Below the pieces are notes generated by a model. The model was not told the DNA's origin. It saw nothing but the letters and a program-made list of their open reading frames with translations, and did no database searches. This document shows positions 42,207 to 50,900 of a DNA stretch of 64,000 bases, piece by piece; position 1 is the stretch's first letter; each line of letters begins with the position of its first letter. The translations under genes and the position numbers were made by a program. Origin of the DNA: Protaetiibacter intestinalis (GTDB lineage Bacteria; Actinomycetota; Actinomycetes; Actinomycetales; Microbacteriaceae); contig NZ_CP032630.1 in assembly GCF_003627075.1 (NCBI RefSeq), positions 2,232,001 to 2,296,000 of the forward strand, read 5' to 3'.

Positions 42207-42781
42207 GCGAGCCGCGCGCCCTCGGGCGCCCCGCCGACCCGGCGCTCGACGACGCGCTCATCGCGGCGGCGATCGCCGAGCTCATCGAACTCGGCTACGC
42301 GGGGCTGACCACGGCGGGTGTCGCCCGCCGCGCCGGCTCCTCGACCGCGGCCATCTACCGTCGCTGGCGCTCCAAGCAGGAGCTCGTCGCCGACACCGCC
42401 GCCCGGCTCGTCGACGACGCCCTCGCCCCCGTCGACACCGGCACCCTCGCGGGCGACCTCGCCGAACTGCTCGCCCACAAGCACGCCGCGATGGCGGGGG
42501 GCGTGGGTACCGCGCTGCTCACCCTCATCGGCGCCTCCTCGCACGACGAGGAGCTCGCCGCCGTGCTGCGCGCCGAAGTATTCGGCCGCACGCGCGCCCG
42601 CGTCGAGCAGGTGCTCGCCCAGGCCGCCGCCCGCGGCGAGCGGGTCGCCGGTGTGGATGCCACCGCCTTCGCGATGCTGCTCACCATGGCGGGCCTCTCG
42701 CCCCTCATCGTCGGCGACGGCATCCCCGACGCTGCCTATGTGCGCCTGCTGACCGCGGCCGTGCACCACGCGGGGGAGTAG
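42203..42781 (+). CDS. TetR/AcrR-family transcriptional regulator
   Basis: 192 residues from GTG 42203. Classical N-terminal HTH: DDALIAAAIAELIELGYAGLTTAGVARRAGSSTAAIYRRWRSKQELVADTAARL (about 16-68). The C-terminal domain is helical with LTLIGASSHDEELAAVLRAEVFGRTRARV. The stop-start overlap with the DUF1569 gene shows one operon. It probably represses its own operon and the divergent ALDH gene by binding the 21-bp palindrome at 41679; the ligand may be an aldehyde-related compound. Confidence 0.87.
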   Translation: MSEPRALGRPADPALDDALIAAAIAELIELGYAGLTTAGVARRAGSSTAAIYRRWRSKQELVADTAARLVDDALAPVDTGTLAGDLAELLAHKHAAMAGGVGTALLTLIGASSHDEELAAVLRAEVFGRTRARVEQVLAQAAARGERVAGVDATAFAMLLTMAGLSPLIVGDGIPDAAYVRLLTAAVHHAGE

Positions 42782-42790
42782 CGGGGGCGC

Positions 42791-45700
42791 CTATGCGCCG
42801 CGCTCGCCCGAGATCGCCTCGTGCACGAGTTCGCCCAGCAACTTGCGCATCTCGACCTGCAGCTCAGCGCGGGTGAAGTAGAGGTCGGTCATGCGCTGGT
42901 GGCTCGCATGGCTCGTGATGATCGCCTCGGTGACGGCGTGTCCGAGGTCCGGTGACTCCATGAACTGATTGCGGGTGTTGGCGACCGCCTGGGTGCGGAT
43001 GAGCGGGTCGGCGCTCAGCACCGTCACGAGCCCCTCCACCCACGACTGCTGCTCGGCGGGGGTGAAGTCCTCGTCGGCGAACAGCTCGTTGATCCGCGCG
43101 AGCACCTCGGCCAGGCGCACCATCCGTGGGTCACGCGCGGCGCCAGAGCCCGCGTCGAGATACGGGGCGAGTTCGACCGTCTCGCCGTGCGCGAGGTCGA
43201 GGTGGTGGTCGCCGGATCGCGCCTGCTTGATGTGGGTGAGCTCGACAGCGGAGAAGTCGATCGGCTCCTCCTCGCGACGCCCGGTGAGCCGTGGCAGCAG
43301 CAGCCGCAGGTAGAGGGAGCGCTTCTCGAGGCCCGTGTCGCCGTAGTCGACGATCTGGGAGAGGAAGTCGTACATGCGCACGAAGGTGCCAACGTTCTTG
43401 CGGAACAGCTCCAGCTCCTCGACATCGGCGCGGTGGTCCGCGTCGACGGCATCCGCGAGGCGGCCGTTGAAGCGGTCGGCCGCGGCCTTGAGCGGCGCCG
43501 TGTGCGCGCTGCGGGTGGCGCCCGCGTGGTAGGCCTCCGTGAACGCATCGACCTCGGCATCCGTGTAGATCCCGGCCGCATCGAGGCGGGACCGGATGTC
43601 GTGGATGTCGTCGACGTCCGTCACCGCCGAGAGGCGCGCGTCGCGGAAGTACGGCTGGAACGAGGTGAGAATCTCGGCGGGGTCGTTCACGAAGTCGAGC
43701 ACGAAGGTGGTGTCCTTGCCCGCGGCCGGGTAGGTGCGGTTGAGTCGCGACAGTGTCTGCACCGCCGTCACCCCCGAGAGGCGCTTGTCGACGTACATCG
43801 CGCACAGCAGCGGCTGGTCGAAGCCAGTCTGGTACTTGTTGGCGACGATGAGGATCTGGAAGTCGTCGGATGCGAACGCGGCGGGCAGGGTGCGCCCGCG
43901 CAGCTCGCTGTTGAGGTTCGCCTCCGAATAGGGCGGTTCGACGCCGGTGAGCTGCGCACCGGGGACCTGCTCCGCGGTGAGGGTGCCCGAGAACGCGACG
44001 AGTGTCGCCATCCGGTACCCCTTCTTGGCGATGTAGGCGTCGATCGCCTCCTTGTAGCGCACCGCGTGCTCGCGCGAACTCGTCACCACCATCGCCTTCG
44101 CGTGCCCGTCGAGCAGGTGCCGCACATTGGTGCGGTAGTGCTCGACAATGATCTGCACCTTCTGGGCGATGTTGGTGGGATGCAGTGACACCCAGCGCAT
44201 GAGCTTCCGGGTGGCCTCCGCCTCGTCGACCACCTCGACCGCCTGCAGGCGGCGCTGGTCGCGCTCGGCCACTCGGAACGCGGTGTCGTAGGTGGTGTAG
44301 TTCTTCAGCACGTCGAGGATGTAGCCCTCCTCGATCGCCTGCTGCATCGTGTAGAGGTGGAACGGATGCGGCGTGCCGTCGTCGCCGATCCGCCCGAACA
44401 GCTCGAGGGTCTTCGCCTTCGGGGTGGCGGTGAAGGCGAAGAACGACAGGTTCGGGGAGTCCGCCCGCGCCGCCATCTGCGCGGCGAGCACCGCCTCGGT
44501 GTCGAAGTCGGCACCGTCGTCGACGTCCGTGCGTTCCTCGGCGGTGAGTACCTCCTTGAGCTTCTTCGCGGCCTCACCGGTCTGCGAGGAGTGCGCCTCG
44601 TCGGCGATGATCGCGAAGCGCCGACCGGCGAGACCGGCGTTGTTCCGGATCGCCTCGAGCGCGAAGGGGAAGGTCTGCAGCGTCACGATCACGATGTGCT
44701 TGCCCGAGAGCAGCTCGCGCGCGAGCAGTCCCGACTTCGAGGCGACCTGATCGCCGGCCCTGCGCACCTCGTCCGCGTTGATGGTGGCGACGGTGCCGTC
44801 GACGCCCTCGATCTCGCGAATGGCGCGCTGCAGCTGGTCGTCGAGCACGGTGCGGTCGGTGACCACGATGACGGTGTCGAACACCTTGCTGTCGGATGCG
44901 TCGTGCAGCGTGGAGAGGCCGTGCGCGAGCCAGGCGATCGAGTTGGTCTTGCCGGAGCCGGCCGAGTGCTGCACGAGGTAGCGGTGCCCGGGCCCCTCTT
45001 CGCGGGCGGCGTCGAGCAGGGTCGTGACGAGCTCCCATTGGTGGAAGCGGGGGAAGAGCAGGCTCGTCGACTTCGTGACGGCGCCGGTGATCGGGTCGGT
45101 GTCGGTGCGCTTCTCGAGGTGCAGCAGTTTGCCGAGGATGTGCAGCCACGCGTCGCGCTGCAGCACGCGGGTCCACAGGTAGTCGGATGCCGCGCCGTTC
45201 GGGTTGACCGGGTTGCCGCTGCGACCGTCGGCGCCACGGTCGAAGGGCAGGAAGTGGGTGGCGGCTCCGGCGAGCTTCGTGGTCATCGCGACCCGGTCGT
45301 CCGAGACGGCGAAGTGCACGAGGGCGCGGTTGCCGAAGCCGAGCAACGGCTCGCCCTTCGGGTCGCGGTCGTGGCGGTACTGGGTGATCGCGTCGGCGAG
45401 GGCCTGGGTGTTCTCGGTCTTCAGCTCGAGCGTCGCCACGGGCAGCCCGTTGACGAACAGCACGAGGTCGATCGAGTCCTTCTTCTTGGTCGAGTAGTGG
45501 ACCTGCCGCATCACCCGCAGCCGCACCGCCTCGTAGCGTGCGATCGCGGCCGTGTTGAGGCTCGTCGCGGGCTTGAAGGCGCACATCGCGAAGCTGGCCG
45601 GCGTCTTCTTGAACCCGGTGCGCAGCACGTTGAGGGTGCCGCCACCTGCGTCGAGCGGCAGGTCGAGCGTCTTCACCAGCCGGTCGAGCAGTTGCTGCTT

Positions 45701-45910
45701 CGCCGTCTCCTGCTCGGCGGCGGATGCGGTGGGCTTCACGACCTTCGCCCACTCCTCGGGCTGGCTCTCCTGCAGCCACGCGAACACGTCCTCGGGATAG
45801 AGGGCGCGCACCTGGTCGTAGCCCTTCCCGGTGGGGGAGTACAGCCAGCCGTCGGACTCGAGCGCCTCGCAGATCTCGAGTTCGAGCCCGCTCTCGTGGT
45901 GGATTGCCAT
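42791..45910 (-). CDS. hsdR: Type I restriction endonuclease subunit R
   Basis: 1039 residues from ATG 45910; in-frame ATGs at 45919 and 45925 are possible. An N-terminal PD-(D/E)xK nuclease core is seen at about 148-164 (SIDLVLFVNGLPVATLELK). The DNA translocase carries Walker A HSAGSGKTNS at 315-324, DEAH at 437-440, FFAFTATPKAKTLELFG as the motif III region, and late motifs VANKYQTGFDQP and LSRLNRTYPA. The C-terminal helical domain is intact. It cuts unmethylated DNA after translocation together with HsdM and HsdS. It is separated from hsdS by the oppositely oriented hipBA genes and has its own promoter region, shared with hipB. Confidence 0.92.
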   Translation of the reverse strand: MAIHHESGLELEICEALESDGWLYSPTGKGYDQVRALYPEDVFAWLQESQPEEWAKVVKPTASAAEQETAKQQLLDRLVKTLDLPLDAGGGTLNVLRTGFKKTPASFAMCAFKPATSLNTAAIARYEAVRLRVMRQVHYSTKKKDSIDLVLFVNGLPVATLELKTENTQALADAITQYRHDRDPKGEPLLGFGNRALVHFAVSDDRVAMTTKLAGAATHFLPFDRGADGRSGNPVNPNGAASDYLWTRVLQRDAWLHILGKLLHLEKRTDTDPITGAVTKSTSLLFPRFHQWELVTTLLDAAREEGPGHRYLVQHSAGSGKTNSIAWLAHGLSTLHDASDSKVFDTVIVVTDRTVLDDQLQRAIREIEGVDGTVATINADEVRRAGDQVASKSGLLARELLSGKHIVIVTLQTFPFALEAIRNNAGLAGRRFAIIADEAHSSQTGEAAKKLKEVLTAEERTDVDDGADFDTEAVLAAQMAARADSPNLSFFAFTATPKAKTLELFGRIGDDGTPHPFHLYTMQQAIEEGYILDVLKNYTTYDTAFRVAERDQRRLQAVEVVDEAEATRKLMRWVSLHPTNIAQKVQIIVEHYRTNVRHLLDGHAKAMVVTSSREHAVRYKEAIDAYIAKKGYRMATLVAFSGTLTAEQVPGAQLTGVEPPYSEANLNSELRGRTLPAAFASDDFQILIVANKYQTGFDQPLLCAMYVDKRLSGVTAVQTLSRLNRTYPAAGKDTTFVLDFVNDPAEILTSFQPYFRDARLSAVTDVDDIHDIRSRLDAAGIYTDAEVDAFTEAYHAGATRSAHTAPLKAAADRFNGRLADAVDADHRADVEELELFRKNVGTFVRMYDFLSQIVDYGDTGLEKRSLYLRLLLPRLTGRREEEPIDFSAVELTHIKQARSGDHHLDLAHGETVELAPYLDAGSGAARDPRMVRLAEVLARINELFADEDFTPAEQQSWVEGLVTVLSADPLIRTQAVANTRNQFMESPDLGHAVTEAIITSHASHQRMTDLYFTRAELQVEMRKLLGELVHEAISGERGA

Positions 45911-45981
45911 GATGCCCATAAGCATGGCGCATTCATGCACTGCGCCCCAGGCCCCGCTCGGGTGACGGCTGCGGGCGCCGA

Positions 45982-46053
45982 TATCTGAATATTCAGATAC
46001 TGGGTGGATATCTAGATTTCCCGATGCCTCCCGACTATCCTGAAATCCCGATA
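45982..46053. promoter_or_regulatory. Three phased HipB-like operators between hsdR and hipB
   Basis: O1 45982-45999: TATCT-N8-AGATA, an exact 18-bp palindrome. O2 46009-46026: TATCT-N8-CGATG. O3 46036-46053: TATCC-N8-CGATA. Start-to-start distances are both 27 bp. The pattern resembles the TATCC-N8-GGATA operator known for E. coli HipB. The array ends 16 nt before hipB and begins 72 nt from the hsdR start. Confidence 0.75.
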
Positions 46054-46069
46054 ACCGAGGAGGCGCCCC

Positions 46070-46318
46070 GTGTCGCAGCACTCCACCCGCCTGCGCAGCC
46101 CGGCCGACTTCGGGCTCGCCGTGCAACAGGCCCGCCTCGCCCGCGGACTCTCCCAGACCGAGCTGGCGGCCGAACTGGGCCTCACCCAGAGCGCCATCAG
46201 CGAGATCGAGAACGGCAAGGGCACCATCTACCTGCGGCGCCTGCTGACGCTCGCCCGCGCGACGGGCCTCGAATTCGCCGCGACGTGGGAGGAGCCTGAT
46301 GATGCGCCTCGCGGTTGA
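46070..46318 (+). CDS. hipB: HipB-like antitoxin, Xre-family HTH
   Basis: 82 residues; GAGGAGG lies before GTG 46070. The HTH_3 domain is FGLAVQQARLARGLSQTELAAELGLTQSAISEIENGKGTIYLRRLLTLARATGLEF, in line with HipB antitoxins. The next gene starts 20 nt before its stop. It probably binds HipA and the three operators upstream, giving autoregulation. Since the operators also lie before hsdR, it might also control restriction. Confidence 0.85.
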   Translation: MSQHSTRLRSPADFGLAVQQARLARGLSQTELAAELGLTQSAISEIENGKGTIYLRRLLTLARATGLEFAATWEEPDDAPRG

Positions 46319-47534
46319 GCTGTACGACACCGTCGTCGGCACCCTCGACGGCGACGCGCGCACCTTCGACTTCACGGCCTCCCCGGAGGGCATCGAGCGA
46401 TTCGGAAGAGGGAGCACCGCGCTCGCGACGAGCATTCCGCTCGTGTCGCAGCAGCGCCGCGATCAGGCGGGCCGTCGCCGCAACTGGTTCGCCGAGCTGC
46501 TGCCGGAGGGCGACCAGTACGACTACCTGCTCGCGCAGGGCGGCATCCGTCGTGGCGATACGCCCGCGTTCCTCGCCCGCTACGGGCGGGATGTGCCGGG
46601 CGCGCTGCAACTTTGGGATCTTGACGACCCGAGCGAGCCGAGAACGCCCGAGCTTGAGCCGCTGACGGACGCCGGCATCCGTGCGCTGCTCGAGGATCCG
46701 ATCGGCGCGCCCCTGGGGAACGACCCCGCCGCGGGCAAGTCCTCTCTCGGCGGGGTGCAGCCGAAGATCGTGCTCGCGCGGGAATCGCGGGGCTGGGCGC
46801 GGGCGCTCGGCGGCTACCCGACGACGCACATCCTGAAGCCGCAACTCGACGGCCCCGCGGGGACGGTGATCTTCGACGAGGAGTACGGGTCGCGCCTGGC
46901 GCGCAGGCTCGGGCTGGCGTCGTTCGGAACCGCCATCGAGGTGTTCGACGGCCTTGCCGCGCTCGTCATCGAACGCTACGACCGGGTGGGCGGACGCCGC
47001 GTGCACCAGGAGGACTTCAGCCAGGCGCTCGGCGCGAGCGGCAATCAGAAGTACCAGCGCATCGGGGGTGTGGTGAGCTTGGCGCGGGTCGCCGACGTGC
47101 TCGTGCGGCACGCCCCCGAGACGGAGCTGCGGCGGCTCGCGCGGATGGTGGTACTCGCGGTCGGTATCGGCAACCTCGACCTGCACACCAAGAACCTCGG
47201 CCTGCTGCACCCGGAGGATGGCGAGCTGCTGCTCGCGCCCGCCTACGATGTCGTGCCGCAGGCGCACCTCCCGAATGACGGCGAGCTCGCGCTCGCCGTC
47301 AACGGCGTCTACCGGCACGCCGAGGTCACGCGCGACGACCTGCTCGCCGAGTTCGCCTCCTGGGGCCTCCGCCGCGCGGCGCCCCTCGTCAACGACACCC
47401 TCGCGAAGCTGGCTTCCGCCGTTGTCGCGGAGGAGCCGCTCCCGGGCGCGCACCCGCAGCTCCGCCGCGACATCCGCACCTTCACCGAGAACCTGCAGTC
47501 AGGTCGCCCCGCTGGCGCCCCCGCCGCCGTGTGA
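46299..47534 (+). CDS. hipA: HipA-like serine/threonine kinase toxin
   Basis: 411 residues; GGAGGAG lies just before a double ATG (46299/46302). An N-terminal HipA_N/couple_hipA part (about 1-115) is followed by the kinase: the Ser/Gly loop SSLGGVQPK at 147-155, the ATP Lys in HILKPQ near 179, the catalytic GNLDLHTKN at 290-298 and the metal-binding AYDVVP at 314-319. In E. coli, HipA phosphorylates GltX and causes growth arrest. All required residues are present, so it is likely an active toxin. It is placed inside the type I restriction-modification locus, in the opposite direction to hsdMS and hsdR. Confidence 0.88.
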   Translation: MMRLAVELYDTVVGTLDGDARTFDFTASPEGIERFGRGSTALATSIPLVSQQRRDQAGRRRNWFAELLPEGDQYDYLLAQGGIRRGDTPAFLARYGRDVPGALQLWDLDDPSEPRTPELEPLTDAGIRALLEDPIGAPLGNDPAAGKSSLGGVQPKIVLARESRGWARALGGYPTTHILKPQLDGPAGTVIFDEEYGSRLARRLGLASFGTAIEVFDGLAALVIERYDRVGGRRVHQEDFSQALGASGNQKYQRIGGVVSLARVADVLVRHAPETELRRLARMVVLAVGIGNLDLHTKNLGLLHPEDGELLLAPAYDVVPQAHLPNDGELALAVNGVYRHAEVTRDDLLAEFASWGLRRAAPLVNDTLAKLASAVVAEEPLPGAHPQLRRDIRTFTENLQSGRPAGAPAAV

Positions 47535-47560
47535 GAGATCGCTCCCGGGGTGACACGCCC

Positions 47561-47600
47561 CGCTGGTTGAGCAGCCGCGAAGCGGCGTGTCGCGCCCCGG
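47561..47600. repeat. Degenerate dispersed palindrome (CTGGTTGAGCAGC type)
   Basis: CGCTGGTTGAGCAGCCGCGA followed by AGCGGCGTGTCGCGCC: a degenerate copy of the same family as 55699-55737, in the intergenic stretch after hipA. Confidence 0.5.
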
Positions 47601-47619
47601 CATTCCGGCGCCGTGGATT

Positions 47620-47771
47620 CGCAACTCAGGAGAACCCGCGCGTTCCGCCGCTGCTGCTGCCGGATCCGACCATCCGTCCTGAGTTGCGTCGACCGCCTCC
47701 TTCGCAACTCAGGACGCACGGTCGCGGCGGGGATGCGGATGCCCGAAACGCGCGCCGCATCCTGAGTTGCG
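47620..47771. repeat. Pair of 69-bp elements with 12-bp terminal inverted repeats
   Basis: CGCAACTCAGGA at 47620 and its reverse complement at 47677 bound a 69-bp unit; the same pair recurs at 47703 and 47760. The distance inside both units is exactly 57 nt, and the two 45-nt interiors match at 27 of 45 positions when one is inverted. So these are two inverted copies side by side. They lie between hipA and hsdS, tail to tail. Confidence 0.8.
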
Positions 47772-47781
47772 GATGCGGTGG

Positions 47782-49047
47782 CTACGCCGCGGTCACATCC
47801 AGCTGGCCGGTGACGGCCGCAGTGATGAGCGCCGCCCGCCGTTCCTTCGCGAGCGCGATGAACCGCTCCGCCTTCCCGATGAGCGCGTCGATCTTGGACT
47901 GCTGCTGGTCGGACGTGAGGACGATCTCGCGCTGCTGTGCGAGGGTGGGGACGGGGACCTTCGCTTCCAGAACCACGGATGTGTTCAAGCGTGATCTGGT
48001 TGAGCCCCGAGCGAGCAACGCGAACTGTTCGCGCGTCTGAGGCGCCGAGAGGACCCAAGCTAGGTATGTGGAAAGTGTTGACGTGTCAGGGCGCAACCGA
48101 TAGCAATCGGCCTTGACGATGGCGGGGCCGAGATCAGGAACGACCGCTGCTCGCCCGAGTGGCATGCGTTCATCCCCGAGCCCGGCAACCACGACGTCAC
48201 CAGGTAGTGCTTCGTGCGCCTTGAGCTGCGCGAAGTAGTCGAGCGGAATGTAGGTGATGTCATCGGTTCGAAACTCGTTGATCCCGATGTTTCCGAGCCT
48301 GATCACGCGTGCCCCTGTATCCGAGTAGTGGGAGCTCGTCAGCGACGACCCGAATGGTCCGTCAACGATCGAAGACACAAGGCGTCGGAGCGCGACGGTT
48401 GGAGCTGACTCAAGCGTTCGTTGGTACGAGCGTGCCCACGTGGAGTACTGCCGCTCGCGCAGCCGCGCGATCAACTCCTCCTGCTTCGCGATGAGCGTGT
48501 CGATCTGGGCGGTCTCGCAATCGAGGTAGTCGGCGATGGCGCGTTGCTCATCTCGAGGAGGCATCGGCAGCTTCATTCGTGAGAACGCCTGTGGGTCCAG
48601 GTCCCATTGCCCGATTCGCACCCCCGTCGAAAGGGTGCGATATGCGGCGACGAGTGGGGTGGCGCGCAGGAGGTGGTGAAGATACCGGTCCTCGTGGCGG
48701 TGGTGAGCCGCGTAGACGAAGTACGCAGGGCTCACGATCCCCCTGAGCCTAGAGATTGACAACGACCCCTGCCAGGCCTTCATCTTGTTCACCGCGAGGT
48801 CGCCCGGCTCAACCAATTGATATGCGCTGAGGTCTTCGGACGCCCGGTTGAAGTTGTCATCGCGACTGGCTTTCGGCACGACCCCATGGTCGCGATACAC
48901 CGAGAGAAGCGTCTCGTCCGGGTATCCCTTCCGAGCGGTCCGACTGAACATGGTCCATACCGGCTCGTCGCTCCAATGGGCGGGTGGGTCTGGCAACAGC
49001 GGGGTACTGCTTGCTCGGTAAGCTGCGAAGGGAGCGACGCCGCTCAC
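47782..49047 (-). CDS. hsdS: Type I restriction-modification specificity subunit
   Basis: 421 residues. Two target-recognition domains, each followed by a conserved helix: first region ends RMKLPMPPRDEQRAIADYLDCETAQIDTLIAKQEELIARLRERQ, second ends VPVPTLAQQREIVLTSDQQQSKIDALIGKAERFIALAKERR. This is the typical two-half HsdS layout. The base composition inside the recognition domains (about 48.0-48.95 kb) is lower in GC than the flanks, in keeping with exchange of recognition sequences. It starts 4 nt before the hsdM stop (overlap), so hsdM-hsdS are one operon. Recognition sequence not predictable. Confidence 0.9.
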   Translation of the reverse strand: MSGVAPFAAYRASSTPLLPDPPAHWSDEPVWTMFSRTARKGYPDETLLSVYRDHGVVPKASRDDNFNRASEDLSAYQLVEPGDLAVNKMKAWQGSLSISRLRGIVSPAYFVYAAHHRHEDRYLHHLLRATPLVAAYRTLSTGVRIGQWDLDPQAFSRMKLPMPPRDEQRAIADYLDCETAQIDTLIAKQEELIARLRERQYSTWARSYQRTLESAPTVALRRLVSSIVDGPFGSSLTSSHYSDTGARVIRLGNIGINEFRTDDITYIPLDYFAQLKAHEALPGDVVVAGLGDERMPLGRAAVVPDLGPAIVKADCYRLRPDTSTLSTYLAWVLSAPQTREQFALLARGSTRSRLNTSVVLEAKVPVPTLAQQREIVLTSDQQQSKIDALIGKAERFIALAKERRAALITAAVTGQLDVTAA

Positions 49048-50804
49048 CGCTCCACCTCGCGCAGCAGCTCCATGATCTCCGCGACGAGGGTGTTGAGCTC
49101 GGCGTCGATCTCCCCGAGCGGCCGCGGCGGCACGTAGGTGTAGAAGTGCCGTGTGAAGGGGATCTCGTAGCCGACCTTCGTCTTGGCGGGGTCGAGCCAG
49201 GCGTCCGGAACGTGCGGCAGCACCTCGGCGTCGAGGTAGGCGCGGATAGTGGCGTCGCGTCCGGAGGCGCCCTCGGTATTGCCGCCGTAGCCGAACGGCA
49301 CGTTCTCGGTGTCGCGCAGCTTCGCGTCCGGCTTAGGGCGGCCCTTCGCATCCGTCACGACCTCGCCCGCCTCGTCGCGCAGCGGGCGCTCCACGGTGAT
49401 CGTCCAGTAGCCGAAGGTGTCGGTGGGGAAGATCTTCGAGTGCTCGCCCTCGGAGTGCGCGTCGTAGAGCTCGACGATCCGCGCGCGGTCCTCCTCCGAC
49501 ACCTCGCGCGACTTCTGCCCCAGGTTCTTGCGCATCTTCGTGAAGAAGCCGGATGCGTCGATCAGCTGCACGGTGCCCGCGCGCTCCGCGGGCTTGTCGG
49601 TGTCGAGCAGCCATACGTAGGTCGCGATGCCCGTGTTGTAGAACATGTTCGTCGGCAGGGCAACGATCGTGTCGACCAGGTCGTTCTCGAGCAGCCAACG
49701 GCGGATCTGGCTCGGCCCCGACTCGGCTGCGCCCGTGAACAACGGCGAACCGTTCAGCACGATGCCGGCGCGGCCCCCGCCGTCGTGCTTGGGCCGCAGC
49801 TTCGTCGCCACATGCTGCAGGAACAGCATCTGCCCGTCGCTGATCGGCGGCAGCCCGCCCGGGAAGCGGCTCGCCTCGCCCGCCTGCTGCACGTGCAGCT
49901 TGATCGCCTCCTGCGAGGCCTTCCAGTCGACGCCGTACGGCGGGTTCGAGAGCACGTAGTCGAAGCGGGTGCCGGCGAACAGGTCGTCGGCGAGGGTGTC
50001 GCCGCGGCGGATGTTCGATGCATCCTGCCCCTTCGCGATCATGTCCGACTTGCAGATCGCGTACGACTGAGGGTTGATCTCCTGCCCGTAGAGCGCGAGA
50101 CGGGCATCGGGGTTGAGCGCCAGGATGCGCTCCTCGGCCACCGAGAGCATGCCTCCCGTGCCGGCGGTCGGGTCGTACACGGAGCGCACGGTGCCCGCGT
50201 CGGTGAGCCCCGAGTCGTCGCCCGCGAACAGCAGGTCGACCATCAGCCGGATCGCATCGCGCGGGGTGAAATGCTCACCGGCGGTCTCGTTGGACGCCTC
50301 CGCGAACTTGCGGATCAGCTCCTCGAACAGGTCGCCCATCTCGGCGTTCGACATGCGATCCGGGTGCAGGTCGAGCCCGGCGAACTTCTGCACCACGAGC
50401 AGCAGGCGGTTGTTCTCCGCCATCGTGTGGATCTCGTTCTCGAACTTAAACTGCTCGAAGACGTCGATCTCTTTCGAGAACCCCGCGATGAAGTCGACGA
50501 GGTTCGCGCGGAGGCCGTCCGGATCCTGCAGCAGCCGGGCGAAGGTCCACGGGCTCGCGTTGTAGAAGCGGAGGCCGGTGGTGCGGCGGATGAGGGCGTC
50601 GCGTCGCGCGTCGTCGGCGTGCTCGGCGAGGATCGCATCCGTCTTCGCTCGCGTGCCCTCGAGCACGCAGTCGAGACGTCGCAGGATCGTCATCGGCAGG
50701 ATGACGTCGCCGTACTGGTGCGGCTTGTAGACGCCGCGGAGCTGGTCGGCGATCTGCCAGACGAACGAGCCAAGGCTGCTCACGCGCGGGCTCCGGGCCG
50801 ACAC
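49044..50804 (-). CDS. hsdM: Type I restriction-modification DNA methyltransferase subunit
   Basis: 586 residues from GTG 50804 (GTG 50783 also fits). The N-terminal HsdM_N region (FVWQIADQLRGVYKPHQYGDVILPMTILRRLDCVLEG) is complete. The N6-adenine methylase core has motif I DPTAGTGGML at 211-220 and motif IV NPPYG at 287-291. It methylates the recognition sites with HsdS and joins HsdR for restriction. Overlaps hsdS by 4 nt. Upstream, across about 97 bp, lies an Xre regulator gene in the opposite direction, with a tandem ATGCTTAA repeat between them. Confidence 0.93.
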   Translation of the reverse strand: MSARSPRVSSLGSFVWQIADQLRGVYKPHQYGDVILPMTILRRLDCVLEGTRAKTDAILAEHADDARRDALIRRTTGLRFYNASPWTFARLLQDPDGLRANLVDFIAGFSKEIDVFEQFKFENEIHTMAENNRLLLVVQKFAGLDLHPDRMSNAEMGDLFEELIRKFAEASNETAGEHFTPRDAIRLMVDLLFAGDDSGLTDAGTVRSVYDPTAGTGGMLSVAEERILALNPDARLALYGQEINPQSYAICKSDMIAKGQDASNIRRGDTLADDLFAGTRFDYVLSNPPYGVDWKASQEAIKLHVQQAGEASRFPGGLPPISDGQMLFLQHVATKLRPKHDGGGRAGIVLNGSPLFTGAAESGPSQIRRWLLENDLVDTIVALPTNMFYNTGIATYVWLLDTDKPAERAGTVQLIDASGFFTKMRKNLGQKSREVSEEDRARIVELYDAHSEGEHSKIFPTDTFGYWTITVERPLRDEAGEVVTDAKGRPKPDAKLRDTENVPFGYGGNTEGASGRDATIRAYLDAEVLPHVPDAWLDPAKTKVGYEIPFTRHFYTYVPPRPLGEIDAELNTLVAEIMELLREVER

Positions 50805-50836
50805 CGGGGGAAGACAACGTGCGGCACACAGACATC

Positions 50837-50862
50837 ATGCTTAAAGCAGTGATGCTTAAGCA
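50837..50862. promoter_or_regulatory. Tandem ATGCTTAA repeats in the hsdM/xre divergent promoter
   Basis: ATGCTTAA at 50837 and 50852 (15-nt pitch); the second extends to the palindrome TGCTTAAGCA at 50853-50862. AT-rich within a GC-rich background. Suitable as an operator for the adjoining Xre protein. Confidence 0.5.
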
Positions 50863-50900
50863 ATCTCGTGGCAGAGACATCCGAACAGTAGGCATGAGGG

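Noticed and set aside
45982..45999. 18-bp palindrome as Rho-independent terminator
   Set aside because: It is AT-rich, lies in a divergent promoter region with no upstream gene end, and has two phased relatives.
45911..46435. N-terminal extension of hsdR through the hipB region
   Set aside because: It would run through the operator array and hipB, and the HsdR family starts near MAIHHESGLELE.
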